A DNA stretch of 64,000 bases from Candidatus Thiodictyon syntrophicum (GCF_002813775.1 NZ_CP020370.1:434001-498000); one strand, 5' to 3'. Counted from the first letter of the stretch, positions 28,105 to 37,442 are shown. Notes: generated by a model not told the origin, from the sequence alone. Made by a program: numbers and translations.

Positions 28105-30854
28105 TACTGATCCTGCGGCGCCAGCGGCGTCGTTACGGTGAATTGCGCCCCGGCCTCCAGATTGCACGCGGAAAGCCGTCCGCCCATCCGCTTCTCGATG
28201 ATCATTTTGGACATGTACAGGCCGATCCCCGTGCCATCCGGTTTGGTGGAAAAATAGGGTTCGCACAGCCGCGCCAGCGCCGCTTCGGTAATCCCGCCGC
28301 CATTATCGGTGACCCTGACCCGCGCCTGATCGCCGTCGCGATCCACCCGCACGAGGATCTGTCCGCCGTTGGGGGGGCGGGCGAGGATGGCGTCCTTGGC
28401 ATTGCTGAGCAGGTTCATGATCACCTGTGAATATTCGTTCAGGCGGCCGGTGATGCGCGCCGCCTCGCGGACGTCCGTCACGACGGCGATGCCGTGCGTC
28501 TTGAGGCTCGCTGCCATCAGGGCCAGGGCTGCGCCGACGGGTTGGCTCACGTCGAAGGTCTCGGGTGGCGTGTCGGGGCGGAAGAAGTCGCGGAAATCGC
28601 TGATGGTGGTCGACATCTTGTCGATCAGACGGTGGGCATCGGCGATCTTTTGCGCCAGGTACTGCGGCGTCAACTCCTGATGTTGTTCGGCATCCTGGAG
28701 GTTGCCCAGCACCAGGGCCAGGGCGCTTAAGGGTTGGCGCCATTGATGGGCGATGTTGCCGAGCATCTCGCCCATTGCCGCGAGGCGCGCTTGATGCAGG
28801 AGCTGATGATCCTGTTCGCGCACCCGCGCCAGTTGCTCGTTCAACTCCTGGGTCCGGATCTGCACCAGGGCTTCGAGTTGATGGCGATGTTGGTCGAGTT
28901 CCAGCTCAGCTTCTTTGCGCCCGGTGATGTCCTGGAAAGTCCCGGAGACCGCAATGATTCGGCCGCCCTCCCGGACGGCCCGACCCAGCGTGTGGACCCA
29001 CCGGCGATGGCCCTTGGCGGTGAGGATCTCCAGTTGCAGGTCATAGGGCTCACCCAGGTCGATGGCACGCCGCACCGCCTCGATGATGATCGGGCGCGAC
29101 TCGGGGGTATAGAAGGCGATGCCTTGCTCCACCGTTGGCAGACAGGCCTGGTCCAGTTCGTGGATGTCGTAGATGGTCTCTGTCCAAGTCTGCTGACCTG
29201 TTTCCACGTTGAATTCCCAACCGCCAACCCGGGCCATTCGGCCCATTTCGCTCAACAAGTCGCGGTTCTTTTGCAGCCATTCCTGGCTCTCCTTCAGGGC
29301 GCGCTCGGCCCGCACGCGCTTGGTCACGTCGAAGAAGGTCACCACGATCTGCTCGAGCTGCCCCTGGTCGTCGCGCAGCGGATGGGCCGCGCATTGCACC
29401 CAGGTCGGATCATCGCGGTCGGCCCGCAGTATCCCCAGGATCAGATTCTGCAGCGGCGCGCCGGACGCCGCGACGCGCGCGACCGGGTATTCCTCCGGCG
29501 GCACCGGGGTGCCGTCTTCCCGGATGAAACGCCAGGCTGGAGCGACCGCCGCGAGTCCTTGCATCTGCTGGGCATCCAGACCGAGGAGTTGCGATGCCAT
29601 GGGATTGGAAAAGCGGACGCGGGTGTCGGGTGTGTGTACCACCACCGCGGCGCTCAGGTTGTCCACCAGGCCCCGGTAATCGCGCTCGCGCTCGCGCAGG
29701 GCGGCTTGGGTCTCCAGGCGTTCGATGGCATCGGCCGCGGTATCGGCGACCGTCCGCAGCGTGTCGACCACCCAGGCCGCGTCCGATCGGCGGCGCGTAT
29801 CCGCCAGCGCCAGGGTTCCCAACATCCGGGTCCCGAGCGCCATCGGCACGCACACGAAGGTGACGACACCGAGCGCCCGCAAGGCCGCGAAGGCATACTC
29901 GGGCCGCGTGTCGGCGGCGGTCTCGACCAGCGCCTCGCCGCTGGTGGCGACCTGGCCGGACAGCGTCTCCCCGATCGGACCGCGCAAGCGGCCGTCGGCC
30001 GCGGCGGGGATGCCCAGGGCGCCGACAAAGACCATGTCACCGCGCACCGCGTCATAGGTCTCCACGGCGACAATCGGGTAGCCGAGCCGGGTCGACAGGA
30101 GCGCCGGGAGCGCCTGGCGGAACCCGTGGGCCGAAACAGACGAAACCGCCAAGCACGCCACGGCGCTGACCGTGTCGCGCACCAGCGTGCCCCGCACCCG
30201 CTCCGTGATGTCGGTCATGGCCCCTTGGTAGGCGACGATGGCGCCGGCGGTGTCCCGCACGGCGCTCACGTCGGCTGAGATCCAGACCGGCTGTCCGTCC
30301 CGCCGCCGGGCCTCGATCTCGAAGCCCAGGGCCCGCCCGCGCTCGGCAAGCAATCCGGCGAGGATCTGCCGCTCCCGGGGGTTGGCATAGACCTGGGCGG
30401 CGATGTCGGTGATCTCTGCAATCAACTGTTGCGGGCTTGCGTAGCCGAGGATGCGGGCGAAGGCGGCATTGACCTCCAGGTAGCGCCCCTGGGGGGTCGA
30501 CCGATAAAGCCCCACCGGGGATGACTCGAACAGGGCCCGATAGCGGCCTTCCGCCTCGCCCGGTTCCTGTTGCGCCTGGCGGCGGGCGGCCCGCTCCGCG
30601 GCCAGTCGCCGCGCGTGCAGGCGCGCCCGCAAGAACGCGCCGACCAGCGCGGCGAGCAGCACGCTGATCACGATCTTCTGCGCGATCTCGGCCCCGATTG
30701 TGGCGAGCTGCTGCCGGTTCTCGGACTCGACCTGCGCGTGGGTATGCACGCTGCCCAGTGTGGTCAGTGCCAATCCAACGGCCAGCGTGACCCAGACGGG
30801 CCAGGACGGGCGCAAGCGGGCGAGGAGATCGCGCACGGTACGAGCCTGGTTCAA
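28104..30854 (-). CDS. Membrane-anchored PAS/GAF hybrid sensor histidine kinase
   Basis: This kinase of about 916 residues has two N-terminal membrane helices (about 18-38 and 58-78), a PAS domain (about 103-215), a GAF-like domain (about 225-385), two more PAS domains (about 395-510 and 540-650), a HisKA region with GNIAHQWRQPLSAL (His near 703) and an ATPase domain with NAKDAILA, DNGGGI and GTGIGLYMSKMI. The IAHQWRQPL form is typical of kinases paired with GGDEF/EAL regulators. The start is a TTG at 30854; a GTG six codons later is an alternative. It is coupled to the REC-GGDEF-EAL gene. Confidence 0.9.
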   Translation of the reverse strand: MNQARTVRDLLARLRPSWPVWVTLAVGLALTTLGSVHTHAQVESENRQQLATIGAEIAQKIVISVLLAALVGAFLRARLHARRLAAERAARRQAQQEPGEAEGRYRALFESSPVGLYRSTPQGRYLEVNAAFARILGYASPQQLIAEITDIAAQVYANPRERQILAGLLAERGRALGFEIEARRRDGQPVWISADVSAVRDTAGAIVAYQGAMTDITERVRGTLVRDTVSAVACLAVSSVSAHGFRQALPALLSTRLGYPIVAVETYDAVRGDMVFVGALGIPAAADGRLRGPIGETLSGQVATSGEALVETAADTRPEYAFAALRALGVVTFVCVPMALGTRMLGTLALADTRRRSDAAWVVDTLRTVADTAADAIERLETQAALRERERDYRGLVDNLSAAVVVHTPDTRVRFSNPMASQLLGLDAQQMQGLAAVAPAWRFIREDGTPVPPEEYPVARVAASGAPLQNLILGILRADRDDPTWVQCAAHPLRDDQGQLEQIVVTFFDVTKRVRAERALKESQEWLQKNRDLLSEMGRMARVGGWEFNVETGQQTWTETIYDIHELDQACLPTVEQGIAFYTPESRPIIIEAVRRAIDLGEPYDLQLEILTAKGHRRWVHTLGRAVREGGRIIAVSGTFQDITGRKEAELELDQHRHQLEALVQIRTQELNEQLARVREQDHQLLHQARLAAMGEMLGNIAHQWRQPLSALALVLGNLQDAEQHQELTPQYLAQKIADAHRLIDKMSTTISDFRDFFRPDTPPETFDVSQPVGAALALMAASLKTHGIAVVTDVREAARITGRLNEYSQVIMNLLSNAKDAILARPPNGGQILVRVDRDGDQARVRVTDNGGGITEAALARLCEPYFSTKPDGTGIGLYMSKMIIEKRMGGRLSACNLEAGAQFTVTTPLAPQDQ

Positions 30855-31427
30855 CCGATGGTGCCCCCTGCGATTGAGGTGGAGTCAAGACGATCGCCGC
30901 TGAGTCATTGTAATCCTAACGGGCGCGCGACTGACGCGACTGCCGTTCTGGGAAGGCGATCGTCAGGGGTTTCCCGGTTGACGGCGATTGCCTGATGCGC
31001 GCAAACGGGTCCTCCAGGAGCTGCGGCCGGGCTTGTACGTGGACGCTCAGTGCCCCGGGGATCTCGGCTCAAGCCCAGCGGGTCCCCCGGTCTGGCAGGT
31101 GCCCGTGGTCGGGATCTCCGATTTCCGAACAGGCTGGGGCTTTTGGGTCTATCCTTATAAAGATGCCGACGGCACGAACAATTTCTGAAATGGGCCGACA
31201 GGTATCACGGTTGTCGATCAGCATTCTTGATCGAGAGCCAGTGGGTCATCAGTAAAATAAAAAAAGGGTTGTGACGCCAAGTCGGCTTCCCGTGAGGCCG
31301 GTATTCGCGGACGTGGTCGCGCACAGACTGGTGGCAGGGTGCCAGAGGCGTGGCGGCCACGGGGCGGTGCCGGAGGTTCGGTCCTTGCGGTGCGGTCCAG
31401 TCAAACTCACAACGAGGAGGATGATCC
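30855..31427. other. Intergenic region without recognised gene
   Basis: These 573 bases lie between the divergent kinase and hemerythrin genes. A 66-codon frame at 30988-31188 opens with TTG and resembles nothing; I do not call it. An A-rich run at 31256-31267 stands out from the GC-rich surroundings and could mark a promoter or UP element for the hemerythrin gene, but I see no convincing -35/-10 pair. Confidence 0.4.
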
Positions 31428-31901
31428 ATGCAAACCCTAGACGGCTACCGCACCATCCATTCGCACCTGCGCGAGATGGTCGATGACCTGAGCGGGCTCC
31501 TCACCGAGGAACACCTGCGCATCAGCTCCAACGCCAGGACCGCGTATGAGCAGTTATGCGACCTGGGTGAGGAGGTGAGCAGGCACCTGACCGAAGAGGA
31601 TCGCAACGTCTTCCCCGCCCTGCTGATGCATGAGGACCCCAAGGTCAAGTCCATTGCCTGGGGATTCATCAGCGGGGAGGGGTTCATGCGCAAGACCTTC
31701 GAGGATTACTACCGGCGCTGGCTGAAGCACTGCGATTTCAACTTCGCCGGTGAATTTCTGGCCGAAACCCGGGACATGTTCACCCTGGTCGCGCAACGCC
31801 TTGAACGAGAGGAGCGGGTCCTCCTGCCCAAGATGGTCGAGATCGGCATGCTGCGCGAGGCGCGTCAGTCATTCGTGTCGGGTGCCGTGAGGGCCCATTG
31901 A
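31428..31901 (+). CDS. Hemerythrin HHE-domain protein
   Basis: This 157-residue all-helical protein has the spaced His/Glu pattern of hemerythrin-like di-iron proteins: IHSHLREMVDDL, EVSRHLTEEDRNVFPALL, a central HCDFNFAGEFL and the late REERVLLPKM. Such proteins bind O2, NO or iron. A strong ribosome site (GAGGAGG) lies 8 bases before the ATG. It is monocistronic and convergent with the PTS operon, 24 bases apart. The exact metal ligand set cannot be confirmed by eye because the helix spacing differs from classical hemerythrins. Confidence 0.75.
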   Translation: MQTLDGYRTIHSHLREMVDDLSGLLTEEHLRISSNARTAYEQLCDLGEEVSRHLTEEDRNVFPALLMHEDPKVKSIAWGFISGEGFMRKTFEDYYRRWLKHCDFNFAGEFLAETRDMFTLVAQRLEREERVLLPKMVEIGMLREARQSFVSGAVRAH

Positions 31902-31925
31902 AGGCGCATTGCCGGCGAAGCGTGA

Positions 31926-33668
31926 CTAAAGCTGATTGAGCGCATCCAGCAATTCCCCCGGCTCGGCATCGTCGAGCCGGGCGAAGAGGTGGGCAGTCCG
32001 GGCCTCCAGGGCCTGGAGGTCGGTGTCGAGGATGATCTCCTTGATGCCGAGCAGTGCCCCCGGCTGCATGCTGAAGTGGCGCAGTCCCAGGCCGAGCAGG
32101 AGCCGGGTGAAGCGCGGGTCCCCGGCCATCTCGCCGCACATGGCGACCGGGGTGTCGAGGTCGCGGCCGGCGGCGATGGTGGTGCGGATCAGTAGCAGGA
32201 TGGCCGGGTGGGTGGGGTCGAACAGGTAGCTGACGCCGTCGTCGAGGCGGTCGATGGCCAGCGTGTACTGGATCAGGTCGTTGGTGCCGATGGACAGGAA
32301 GTCCATGCGGCGGGCCAGGGAGCGGGCCGCCAGGGCGGCGGCGGGAACCTCGACCATGGCCCCGATGGGTAAGCGTGGGTCGAAGGCCAGCCCCTCGCCG
32401 GTCAGGTCCTCCTTGAGTTGGGCGATGATGGCGAGCACCGCCTCCACCTCCTGCACGTTGGTGACCATGGGCAGCATCAGCCGGATCGGCCCCAGGGCGC
32501 TGGCGCGCAGGATCGCGCGCAATTGGGGCCGGAAGAGGGCGGGCTCCTTCAGGCAGAGGCGGATACCGCGTAGGCCGAGCGCCGGGTTGCCGGCTCCGGG
32601 GCCGGGCGTTCCAAGTGCCTCGCTGCGCTTGTCGAGACCCAGATCCAGGGTGCGGATGGTCAGGGGCAGCCCCGCCAAGGCCGCGACGATGGTGGTGTAG
32701 GTCGCGAGGTGTTCCTCTTCGTCCGGGAGCTCATCCCGGTTCATGTAGAGGAACTCGGTGCGGTAGAGCCCGACCCCAACCGCGCCGTTGAGGCGTGCGG
32801 TTGCGGCGTCCTCGGGCAACTCCAGGTTGGCGAGCAGGCCGATGGCGGTGCCGTCGCGGGTCACCGCCGGCCGGTCGACCAGGGTGCGCAGGTGTTGCCG
32901 CCGCAGGGCGATGGCGCCGAGTCGTTCGCGGTAATAGGCGAGGGTCCCGGGGTCCGGGTCGGCCAGCACGGTGCCGGTCTCCCCATCGACGATCAGGGGC
33001 TCGCCGGGGCGCACATAGCGCGTGACGTTGTGGACCCCGACGACCGCGGGTACCGACAGGCTGCGGGCCAGGATCGCGGTGTGGGACACGGGGCCGCCGA
33101 ACTCGGTGACGAAGGCGGCGGCGCCGCGATGACGCAGGACGATGGCGTCGGCCGGCATCAGGTCGCGGGCGACCACGACACAACCCTCCAGGTCCCGGGC
33201 GCCGGGGTCGAAGGGCAACTGGGCGCCTTGCAGGAAGGTCATGATCTGGTGGACGACGTGCTCGACATCGTCACGGCGGGTGCGCAGATAGGGGTCGTCC
33301 ATGGCATCGAAGACGCCGACCAGGGTGTCGCGCTGCTGCTGCAGCGCCCATTCGGCGCAGTAGAGTTGGTCACGGATGATCTTGCGCACCTCATCGACCA
33401 GGGCCACGTCCTCCAGCATCAGCAGGTGGGCATCGATGAACTCTGCGATATTGAGCGGGGTGGCGCGCGGGACCTGGGCGCGGATGGTCTTGAGCGCCCG
33501 CCGGGCCGCGGCGACTGCGCAATTGAGCCGATCCAGTTCGCCCGCCACCTGCGCCGGCGTGATCGGGGTCTGGGGCACACTGGTGAGTCCATGGCCGGTG
33601 AGGTAAGCAGGTCCGATGGCGACCGACTGGCTCGCCGCGACCCCGATCCCTTGGAAGGCAATGGTCAC
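31926..33668 (-). CDS. ptsI: PTS enzyme I (phosphoenolpyruvate-protein phosphotransferase)
   Basis: This 580-residue enzyme transfers phosphate from PEP to HPr. The phospho-His is near 196 in EFGGPVSHTAILARS; the PEP-binding barrel has LYRTEFLYMNRDELPDEEEH, LPMVTNVQEVEAVL, GAMVEVPAAALAARSLA, FLSIGTNDLIQY and the catalytic Cys in VAMCGEMAGD. It has no N-terminal GAF domain, so it is an ordinary EI and not EI-Ntr. The GTG start overlaps the HPr stop (GTGA). It ends the rapZ-EIIA-HPr-EI series. No sugar permease is encoded here, so the chain is probably regulatory. Confidence 0.95.
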   Translation of the reverse strand: MTIAFQGIGVAASQSVAIGPAYLTGHGLTSVPQTPITPAQVAGELDRLNCAVAAARRALKTIRAQVPRATPLNIAEFIDAHLLMLEDVALVDEVRKIIRDQLYCAEWALQQQRDTLVGVFDAMDDPYLRTRRDDVEHVVHQIMTFLQGAQLPFDPGARDLEGCVVVARDLMPADAIVLRHRGAAAFVTEFGGPVSHTAILARSLSVPAVVGVHNVTRYVRPGEPLIVDGETGTVLADPDPGTLAYYRERLGAIALRRQHLRTLVDRPAVTRDGTAIGLLANLELPEDAATARLNGAVGVGLYRTEFLYMNRDELPDEEEHLATYTTIVAALAGLPLTIRTLDLGLDKRSEALGTPGPGAGNPALGLRGIRLCLKEPALFRPQLRAILRASALGPIRLMLPMVTNVQEVEAVLAIIAQLKEDLTGEGLAFDPRLPIGAMVEVPAAALAARSLARRMDFLSIGTNDLIQYTLAIDRLDDGVSYLFDPTHPAILLLIRTTIAAGRDLDTPVAMCGEMAGDPRFTRLLLGLGLRHFSMQPGALLGIKEIILDTDLQALEARTAHLFARLDDAEPGELLDALNQL

Positions 33669-33934
33669 TCGTCCTCTCCAAAGCGGCTGCCGATCAGGTC
33701 CTCGATCGCCGCCATCGCGTCCGCCTCGTCGTCGCCGCTGGCCTCCACGATGATCCAGGTGCCGCGGCTCGCCGCGAGCATCATGATGCCCATGATGCTT
33801 TTGCAGTTTACCCGCTGGCCGCGTCGCTCGACTTCGATGAAGCTCCCGAAGCGGGTGGCGCAGTTGACCAGCTTGGCCGCCGCCCGGGCGTGCAGCCCGA
33901 GTTTGTTGATGATCTCAAGGTCCCGGCGCAGCAT
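33665..33934 (-). CDS. ptsH: HPr phosphocarrier protein (NPr type)
   Basis: This 89-residue HPr accepts phosphate from EI on a histidine and can be modified on a serine. With the ATG at 33934 the phospho-His is residue 15 (KLGLHARAAAKLV) and the regulatory Ser is residue 46 (CKSIMGIMML), exactly the canonical HPr numbering; GGAGG lies upstream. A TTG three codons earlier overlaps the preceding stop but would sit one base from the ribosome site. A conserved Ser46 implies regulation by HPr kinase, whose gene upstream is now broken. The gene overlaps ptsI by four bases. Confidence 0.93.
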   Translation of the reverse strand: MLRRDLEIINKLGLHARAAAKLVNCATRFGSFIEVERRGQRVNCKSIMGIMMLAASRGTWIIVEASGDDEADAMAAIEDLIGSRFGEDE

Positions 33935-33939
33935 CGGCG

Positions 33940-34347
33940 TCAATCCTCCGCGCCCGGTCCAGGGCAGATGCGGACGCCGTCGCGGCCCCCGGCCAGGGCC
34001 TTCTCGGTCACGACGTCCAACTCCAGCGCGGCATAGTTGAGGGCGCGCACGACCATGGGCAGATTGACCCCGGCCAGCACCCGCAGGTGCCGCCGCCGCG
34101 CGAGCAGCGCGCCGGCGACACGCGCCGGGGTGGCGCCGTAGATATCGGTGAGGACCAGGACCCCGTCGCCGGCATCGAGCCGCCCGGCCATTTGTTCGGC
34201 CTGCGCCAGCATCAGGTCGCAGGGGGCGTCGTTCTCGACCTCGAGGGCTTCCACCCGCGTCGGGCAGGTGCCGAAGATCCCGGCGGCGACCCGTAACAGG
34301 TCGGCACCCAGGGGGTGGTGGGTGATCAGCAGCAGTCCGACGCTCAC
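33940..34347 (-). CDS. PTS EIIA component, mannose family
   Basis: This 135-residue EIIA-Man domain protein begins VSVGLLLITHHPLGADLL, with the phospho-acceptor His at 10. LVLTDIYGATPARVAGALL and VLAGVNLPMVVRALNY are the family's conserved strands. The GTG start at 34347 overlaps the rapZ stop (GTGA). No EIIB, EIIC or EIID partner is encoded, so it most likely acts as a regulatory phosphate acceptor from HPr, as in other proteobacteria with this gene order. A frame open further upstream lies within rapZ and is not used. Confidence 0.9.
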   Translation of the reverse strand: MSVGLLLITHHPLGADLLRVAAGIFGTCPTRVEALEVENDAPCDLMLAQAEQMAGRLDAGDGVLVLTDIYGATPARVAGALLARRRHLRVLAGVNLPMVVRALNYAALELDVVTEKALAGGRDGVRICPGPGAED

Positions 34348-35201
34348 GGCAGTTCCCGGTGCCGGACCATGACCTTGTGTCCGCTGCGCTCGAAGTGCCC
34401 GCGCAGGGCCTCCACCAGATAGACGGAGCGGTGTTGGCCGCCGGTGCAGCCGATGGCGATGGTCAGGTAAAAGCGGCCATCGGTCTCGAACAGCGGGATC
34501 CAGCGGTCGAAATAGGCGGCGATGTCGTTGCGCATGGCGATCACGTCCGGGCTTGACTCGAGGAACTCCACGACCGGGCGCGCGAGCCCGGTCAAGGGCT
34601 TGAGCTCCGATTGCCAATGGGGGTTGGGCAGGCAGCGCACGTCGAACAGGAAGTCGGTGTCCTGGGGCAGACCGTGCTTGAAGCCGAAGGATTGCAGGAG
34701 AATCGAGGCCTTGGGTGAGGCATCGCCGGCGAGGCGCACCCGGACCAGATCGCGTAATTCATGGACGTTGGTCAGGGTGGTATCGATGCGGATATCGGCG
34801 ACCTGGCGAATCGGCTCCAACAACTGCCGCTCCAGTTTGATCGCCTCGGCGAGCGGTCGCTCCTGGCGTGTCAGCGGGTGGCGGCGGCGCGTCTCGCTGA
34901 AGCGGCGAATCAGGGTATCGGTGTGGGCATCAAGGAATACCACCTGGCACTCGACGCCGCGGGCCTGGGCGGCAAGGATCAGGTCAGGCAGGTTTTTCAG
35001 CTCCTCGGGGTTGCTGCGCGCGTCCACGCCGACGGCGGTGTTGCTGAAGACCTCGTCGACGGCGTCCTTGAGCCCCAGGGCCAGGTCCTTGAGCAGGAAC
35101 AGCGGCAGGTTGTCGATGCTGTAGAACCCCAGGTCCTCCAGGGTGCGCAAGGCGACACTCTTGCCGGAGCCGGAGAGGCCGCTGACGATGACGAGTCTCA
35201 T
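34344..35201 (-). CDS. rapZ: RNase adapter protein RapZ
   Basis: This 285-residue protein has Walker A GLSGSGKS at residues 8-15, DLGFYSIDNLPLFLL, VFLDAHTDTLIRRFSETRRRHP, FGFKHGLPQDTDFLFDVRCLPNPHW and the C-terminal IGCTGGQHRSVYLVEAL. RapZ binds small RNAs and guides RNase E in cell-envelope precursor control. The start at 35201 puts the P-loop at its usual place; the frame is open upstream across a G/C-rich spacer. It lies 40 bases after the hprK stop and overlaps the EIIA gene. Confidence 0.96.
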   Translation of the reverse strand: MRLVIVSGLSGSGKSVALRTLEDLGFYSIDNLPLFLLKDLALGLKDAVDEVFSNTAVGVDARSNPEELKNLPDLILAAQARGVECQVVFLDAHTDTLIRRFSETRRRHPLTRQERPLAEAIKLERQLLEPIRQVADIRIDTTLTNVHELRDLVRVRLAGDASPKASILLQSFGFKHGLPQDTDFLFDVRCLPNPHWQSELKPLTGLARPVVEFLESSPDVIAMRNDIAAYFDRWIPLFETDGRFYLTIAIGCTGGQHRSVYLVEALRGHFERSGHKVMVRHRELP

Positions 35202-35241
35202 GGTGAGGTCCACGGGTTGGTGGGTATGGTGGGATGCCTGG

Positions 35242-35653
35242 TCAGGCCCCGCCGTCGGTGGGCCCCGGGCGGGGCCCACCGGGCGACGGCGCGGTGGCGA
35301 CCGGTGTGCCGCCCGAACGCACCTCGGGTGGGTCGGGGCGGTCATTGCTCAGCGCGCGCGCCTGACGGTCGATGAAGTCGACCCCGGCATCATAGCCGCG
35401 AATGCGCAGGATCTGGTGGCGTACCGCGGCCTCCACAATGATGGACAGGTTGCGCCCCGGGGCCACGGGCATGGTGATCCGGGGCACGGCCACCCCCAGG
35501 ATGGTGCTGGCGGACAGGCTCCCCGCAAGCCGGTCGATGCGGTCGAGTTGAGTCTGATCAAGCGGTTTCAAGTCGATGATCAAATTCAGTGTCTTGCGTC
35601 GGACCACGGCCCCCTCGCCGAACATGGCCCGGATATTGAGAATCCCAAGGCCG
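35242..35653 (-). pseudogene. hprK: 3' fragment of hprK, cut off by an IS1-like element
   Basis: This fragment encodes the C-terminal part of HPr kinase/phosphorylase: GILNIRAMFGEGAVVRRKT, LIIDLKPLDQTQLDRIDR, VPRITMPVAPGRNLSIIVE and a proline-rich tail. It joins in frame to 36817-37442 when the 1163-bp element and one copy of the 6-base duplication AGGCCG are removed, restoring EVRGLGILNIR. That sequence is the HprK/P family signature, so the insertion lies in the most conserved part of the gene. An in-frame ATG at the element edge could start a short useless product. Confidence 0.93.
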
Positions 35654-36816
35654 GGCACTGGTTCAGTTTAATTCCTGTTTACAAGACATTGAAATATATG
35701 TAATATATCTAGTTCGGCGCGGGTTTCCGTCACTTTTTGAATAAGTGAGAACTTCTTGAACGGACAATGGACATGCCCTCATTGCAATTCACAGAATTGT
35801 CGGCATCACAAGACGTATCAAACCGGTCATAACGGTACGCGTTTGCTGTGGCGATGTCAAAGTTGCAATAGGCTCTTTTCCGAGACCAAAGCCACCCTTA
35901 TCGAGGGGCTCAGGAAACCGACCAGCTTCATCATTCAAGTGCTCAAAACGCGCACTGAGGGGATCGGCTTGAACGCCGCCTGCCGGGCCTTCGCGATTGC
36001 GAAGAATACGTTGCTCCTATGGGAGCGTCGCCTGGCCGATTGCAAGGATGTGCTGGTCATATATGCCCTGACGCACACCTTTATTGAGCAACTGATCGAA
36101 GGTGATGAGCTTTATACGAAAGTGAATAGGAATGTCCCCCCGGAGGATTGTGAAGGCTGGACGATCGTACTGATGGAAAGGGCAAGTCGATTTATCTGGG
36201 CGCTTCAGTGCGGGAAAAAGGATCGCAGCCTATTTTCATATGCCATACAAATACTTAGAGATGTCATCCTGCGTACTGGCGATGTCACTCTAGTCACCGA
36301 CGGGGAACGTCGGTATGGCAATCTCCTGTTTGAAATTTGCCACGAAGTATTGCGAACCGGAAAACGCGGCCGCCCACCGAAAGTGCTTCGTCGCGGTGTG
36401 AAGGTGCGCCTTAAGAATAAAGGGAAAGGAACTGATAGAACGGGGCACTCGCGTCCCAAATACGAAACCCCTCATCCGGAGCATCCAGAAACCGATCAAG
36501 ATGTGACGCCAGCCGATATTCATGCTAATCATTTGGAAGCATCGAACGCTTCATTTCGGCGAAAGAATTCTGCTTATCGCCGCCGAACGAATACGTACGC
36601 GAAGAGCATTTCTGGTTTGCAAAGAACATTGGATATGTTGTGGATTGTCCATAACTTTATTCGCAGCCACTTCACGACAAAACAGGTTCCTGCGGTGGCT
36701 CTGGGGATTCTCCAGCAGGGACTCTCGTGGGATGAGGTCCTTAGAGTTCGACAGCCCAGGTTATAAAAATACTACAAAAACATAAGGATAAGGAAGAACC
36801 AAACTGAACCAGTGCC
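35654..36816 (+). mobile_element. IS1-like insertion sequence, 1163 bp
   Basis: The ends are perfect 16-base inverted repeats: GGCACTGGTTCAGTTT at 35654-35669 and its complement at 36801-36816. A 6-base direct repeat AGGCCG flanks the element (35648-35653 and 36817-36822). It carries one transposase gene on the plus strand, opposite to hprK. The element is clearly richer in A/T than its surroundings, so it came from a different genome background. A 6-base duplication is shorter than the 8-9 bases usual for IS1 or IS1595, so the family is uncertain. Confidence 0.9.
35756..36766 (+). CDS. IS1-like zinc-ribbon DDE transposase
   Basis: This 336-residue transposase begins, from a TTG at 35756, with a zinc ribbon of four cysteines (CPHC near 7-10 and CQSC near 34-37), followed by a helix-turn-helix-like segment GIGLNAACRAFAIAKNTLLLWERR. 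The likely catalytic acids are in QLIEGDELYTKV, DVTLVTDGERRYG and IHANHLEASNASFRRKNSAYRRRT. This order fits an IS1/IS1595-type transposase with both IS1 parts fused in one frame. The codon usage is unlike that of its neighbours. No frameshift or stop is present, so it is probably functional. Confidence 0.82.
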   Translation: MNGQWTCPHCNSQNCRHHKTYQTGHNGTRLLWRCQSCNRLFSETKATLIEGLRKPTSFIIQVLKTRTEGIGLNAACRAFAIAKNTLLLWERRLADCKDVLVIYALTHTFIEQLIEGDELYTKVNRNVPPEDCEGWTIVLMERASRFIWALQCGKKDRSLFSYAIQILRDVILRTGDVTLVTDGERRYGNLLFEICHEVLRTGKRGRPPKVLRRGVKVRLKNKGKGTDRTGHSRPKYETPHPEHPETDQDVTPADIHANHLEASNASFRRKNSAYRRRTNTYAKSISGLQRTLDMLWIVHNFIRSHFTTKQVPAVALGILQQGLSWDEVLRVRQPRL

Positions 36817-37442
36817 AGGCCGCGGACCTCCAGGAAATCGAGCAGGGCATCCGGGCAGGTGCCTTCCAGTTTCTCCGGTGCGACGCGGGCGAACTGGGGT
36901 GCGTCGTCGGCGATCAGGCGGTGTCCGCGGCTGATCAGATCGAGCGCCAACTCGCTCTTGCCGACCGCCGGGTCCCCGGCCAGCAGCACGCCCATCCCCA
37001 AGACCTCAATGAAGACGCCGTGGATGGTCTTGCGTTCCGCCAAGGCGTGGGTCAGATAGTAGCGCAGTTGATTGATCAACTCTTCGTCCGAGACGGGGGA
37101 CCCGATCAGGGGGGTGCCGGTGCGTTCGGCCCAGTCCCAGAACAGTGGTTCGGGCTCGATCCCGTCGCAGAAGATCACCGCGGTGGGCCGGTCGGTGAAG
37201 AGCTTTTCGATGGTCTCGGCGAAGGCGGTGGCGCCGAGACCGGCCAGGTACACGAGTTCCGCGCGACCGATAACCTGCAGCCGGTTCGGGTGGATGCAGT
37301 TGAGCGACCCGACCAGGGCCTGGCCGGACAGGGTCGGGTCGTCCCCGCGCAGCGGGCGGCGGGTGCCGGGCTCAGGGGTGAGCCAGCGCAGCCGGGTGCG
37401 GGGCCCGGTGTGCCGGATGAGTGACTGGAGGCTGTCGGCCAT
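36817..37442 (-). pseudogene. hprK: 5' fragment of hprK, interrupted by an IS1-like element
   Basis: From the ATG at 37442 this part encodes about 209 residues of HPr kinase/phosphorylase: the N-terminal domain (NRLQVIGRAELVYLAGL), the P-loop GDPAVGKSELALDLISRGH near 157-175, DDAPQFARV, and it breaks in LDFLEVRGL. The enzyme phosphorylates and dephosphorylates Ser46 of HPr in PTS-Ntr-type circuits of proteobacteria. With the C-terminal part separated by the element, kinase activity should be lost. The gene follows ptsN by 16 bases in the rpoN-hpf-ptsN-hprK-rapZ series. Confidence 0.93.

Noticed and set aside
30988-31188. Small gene of 66 codons upstream of the hemerythrin gene
   Set aside because: It opens with TTG, has no ribosome site and resembles nothing; codon use is not convincing.
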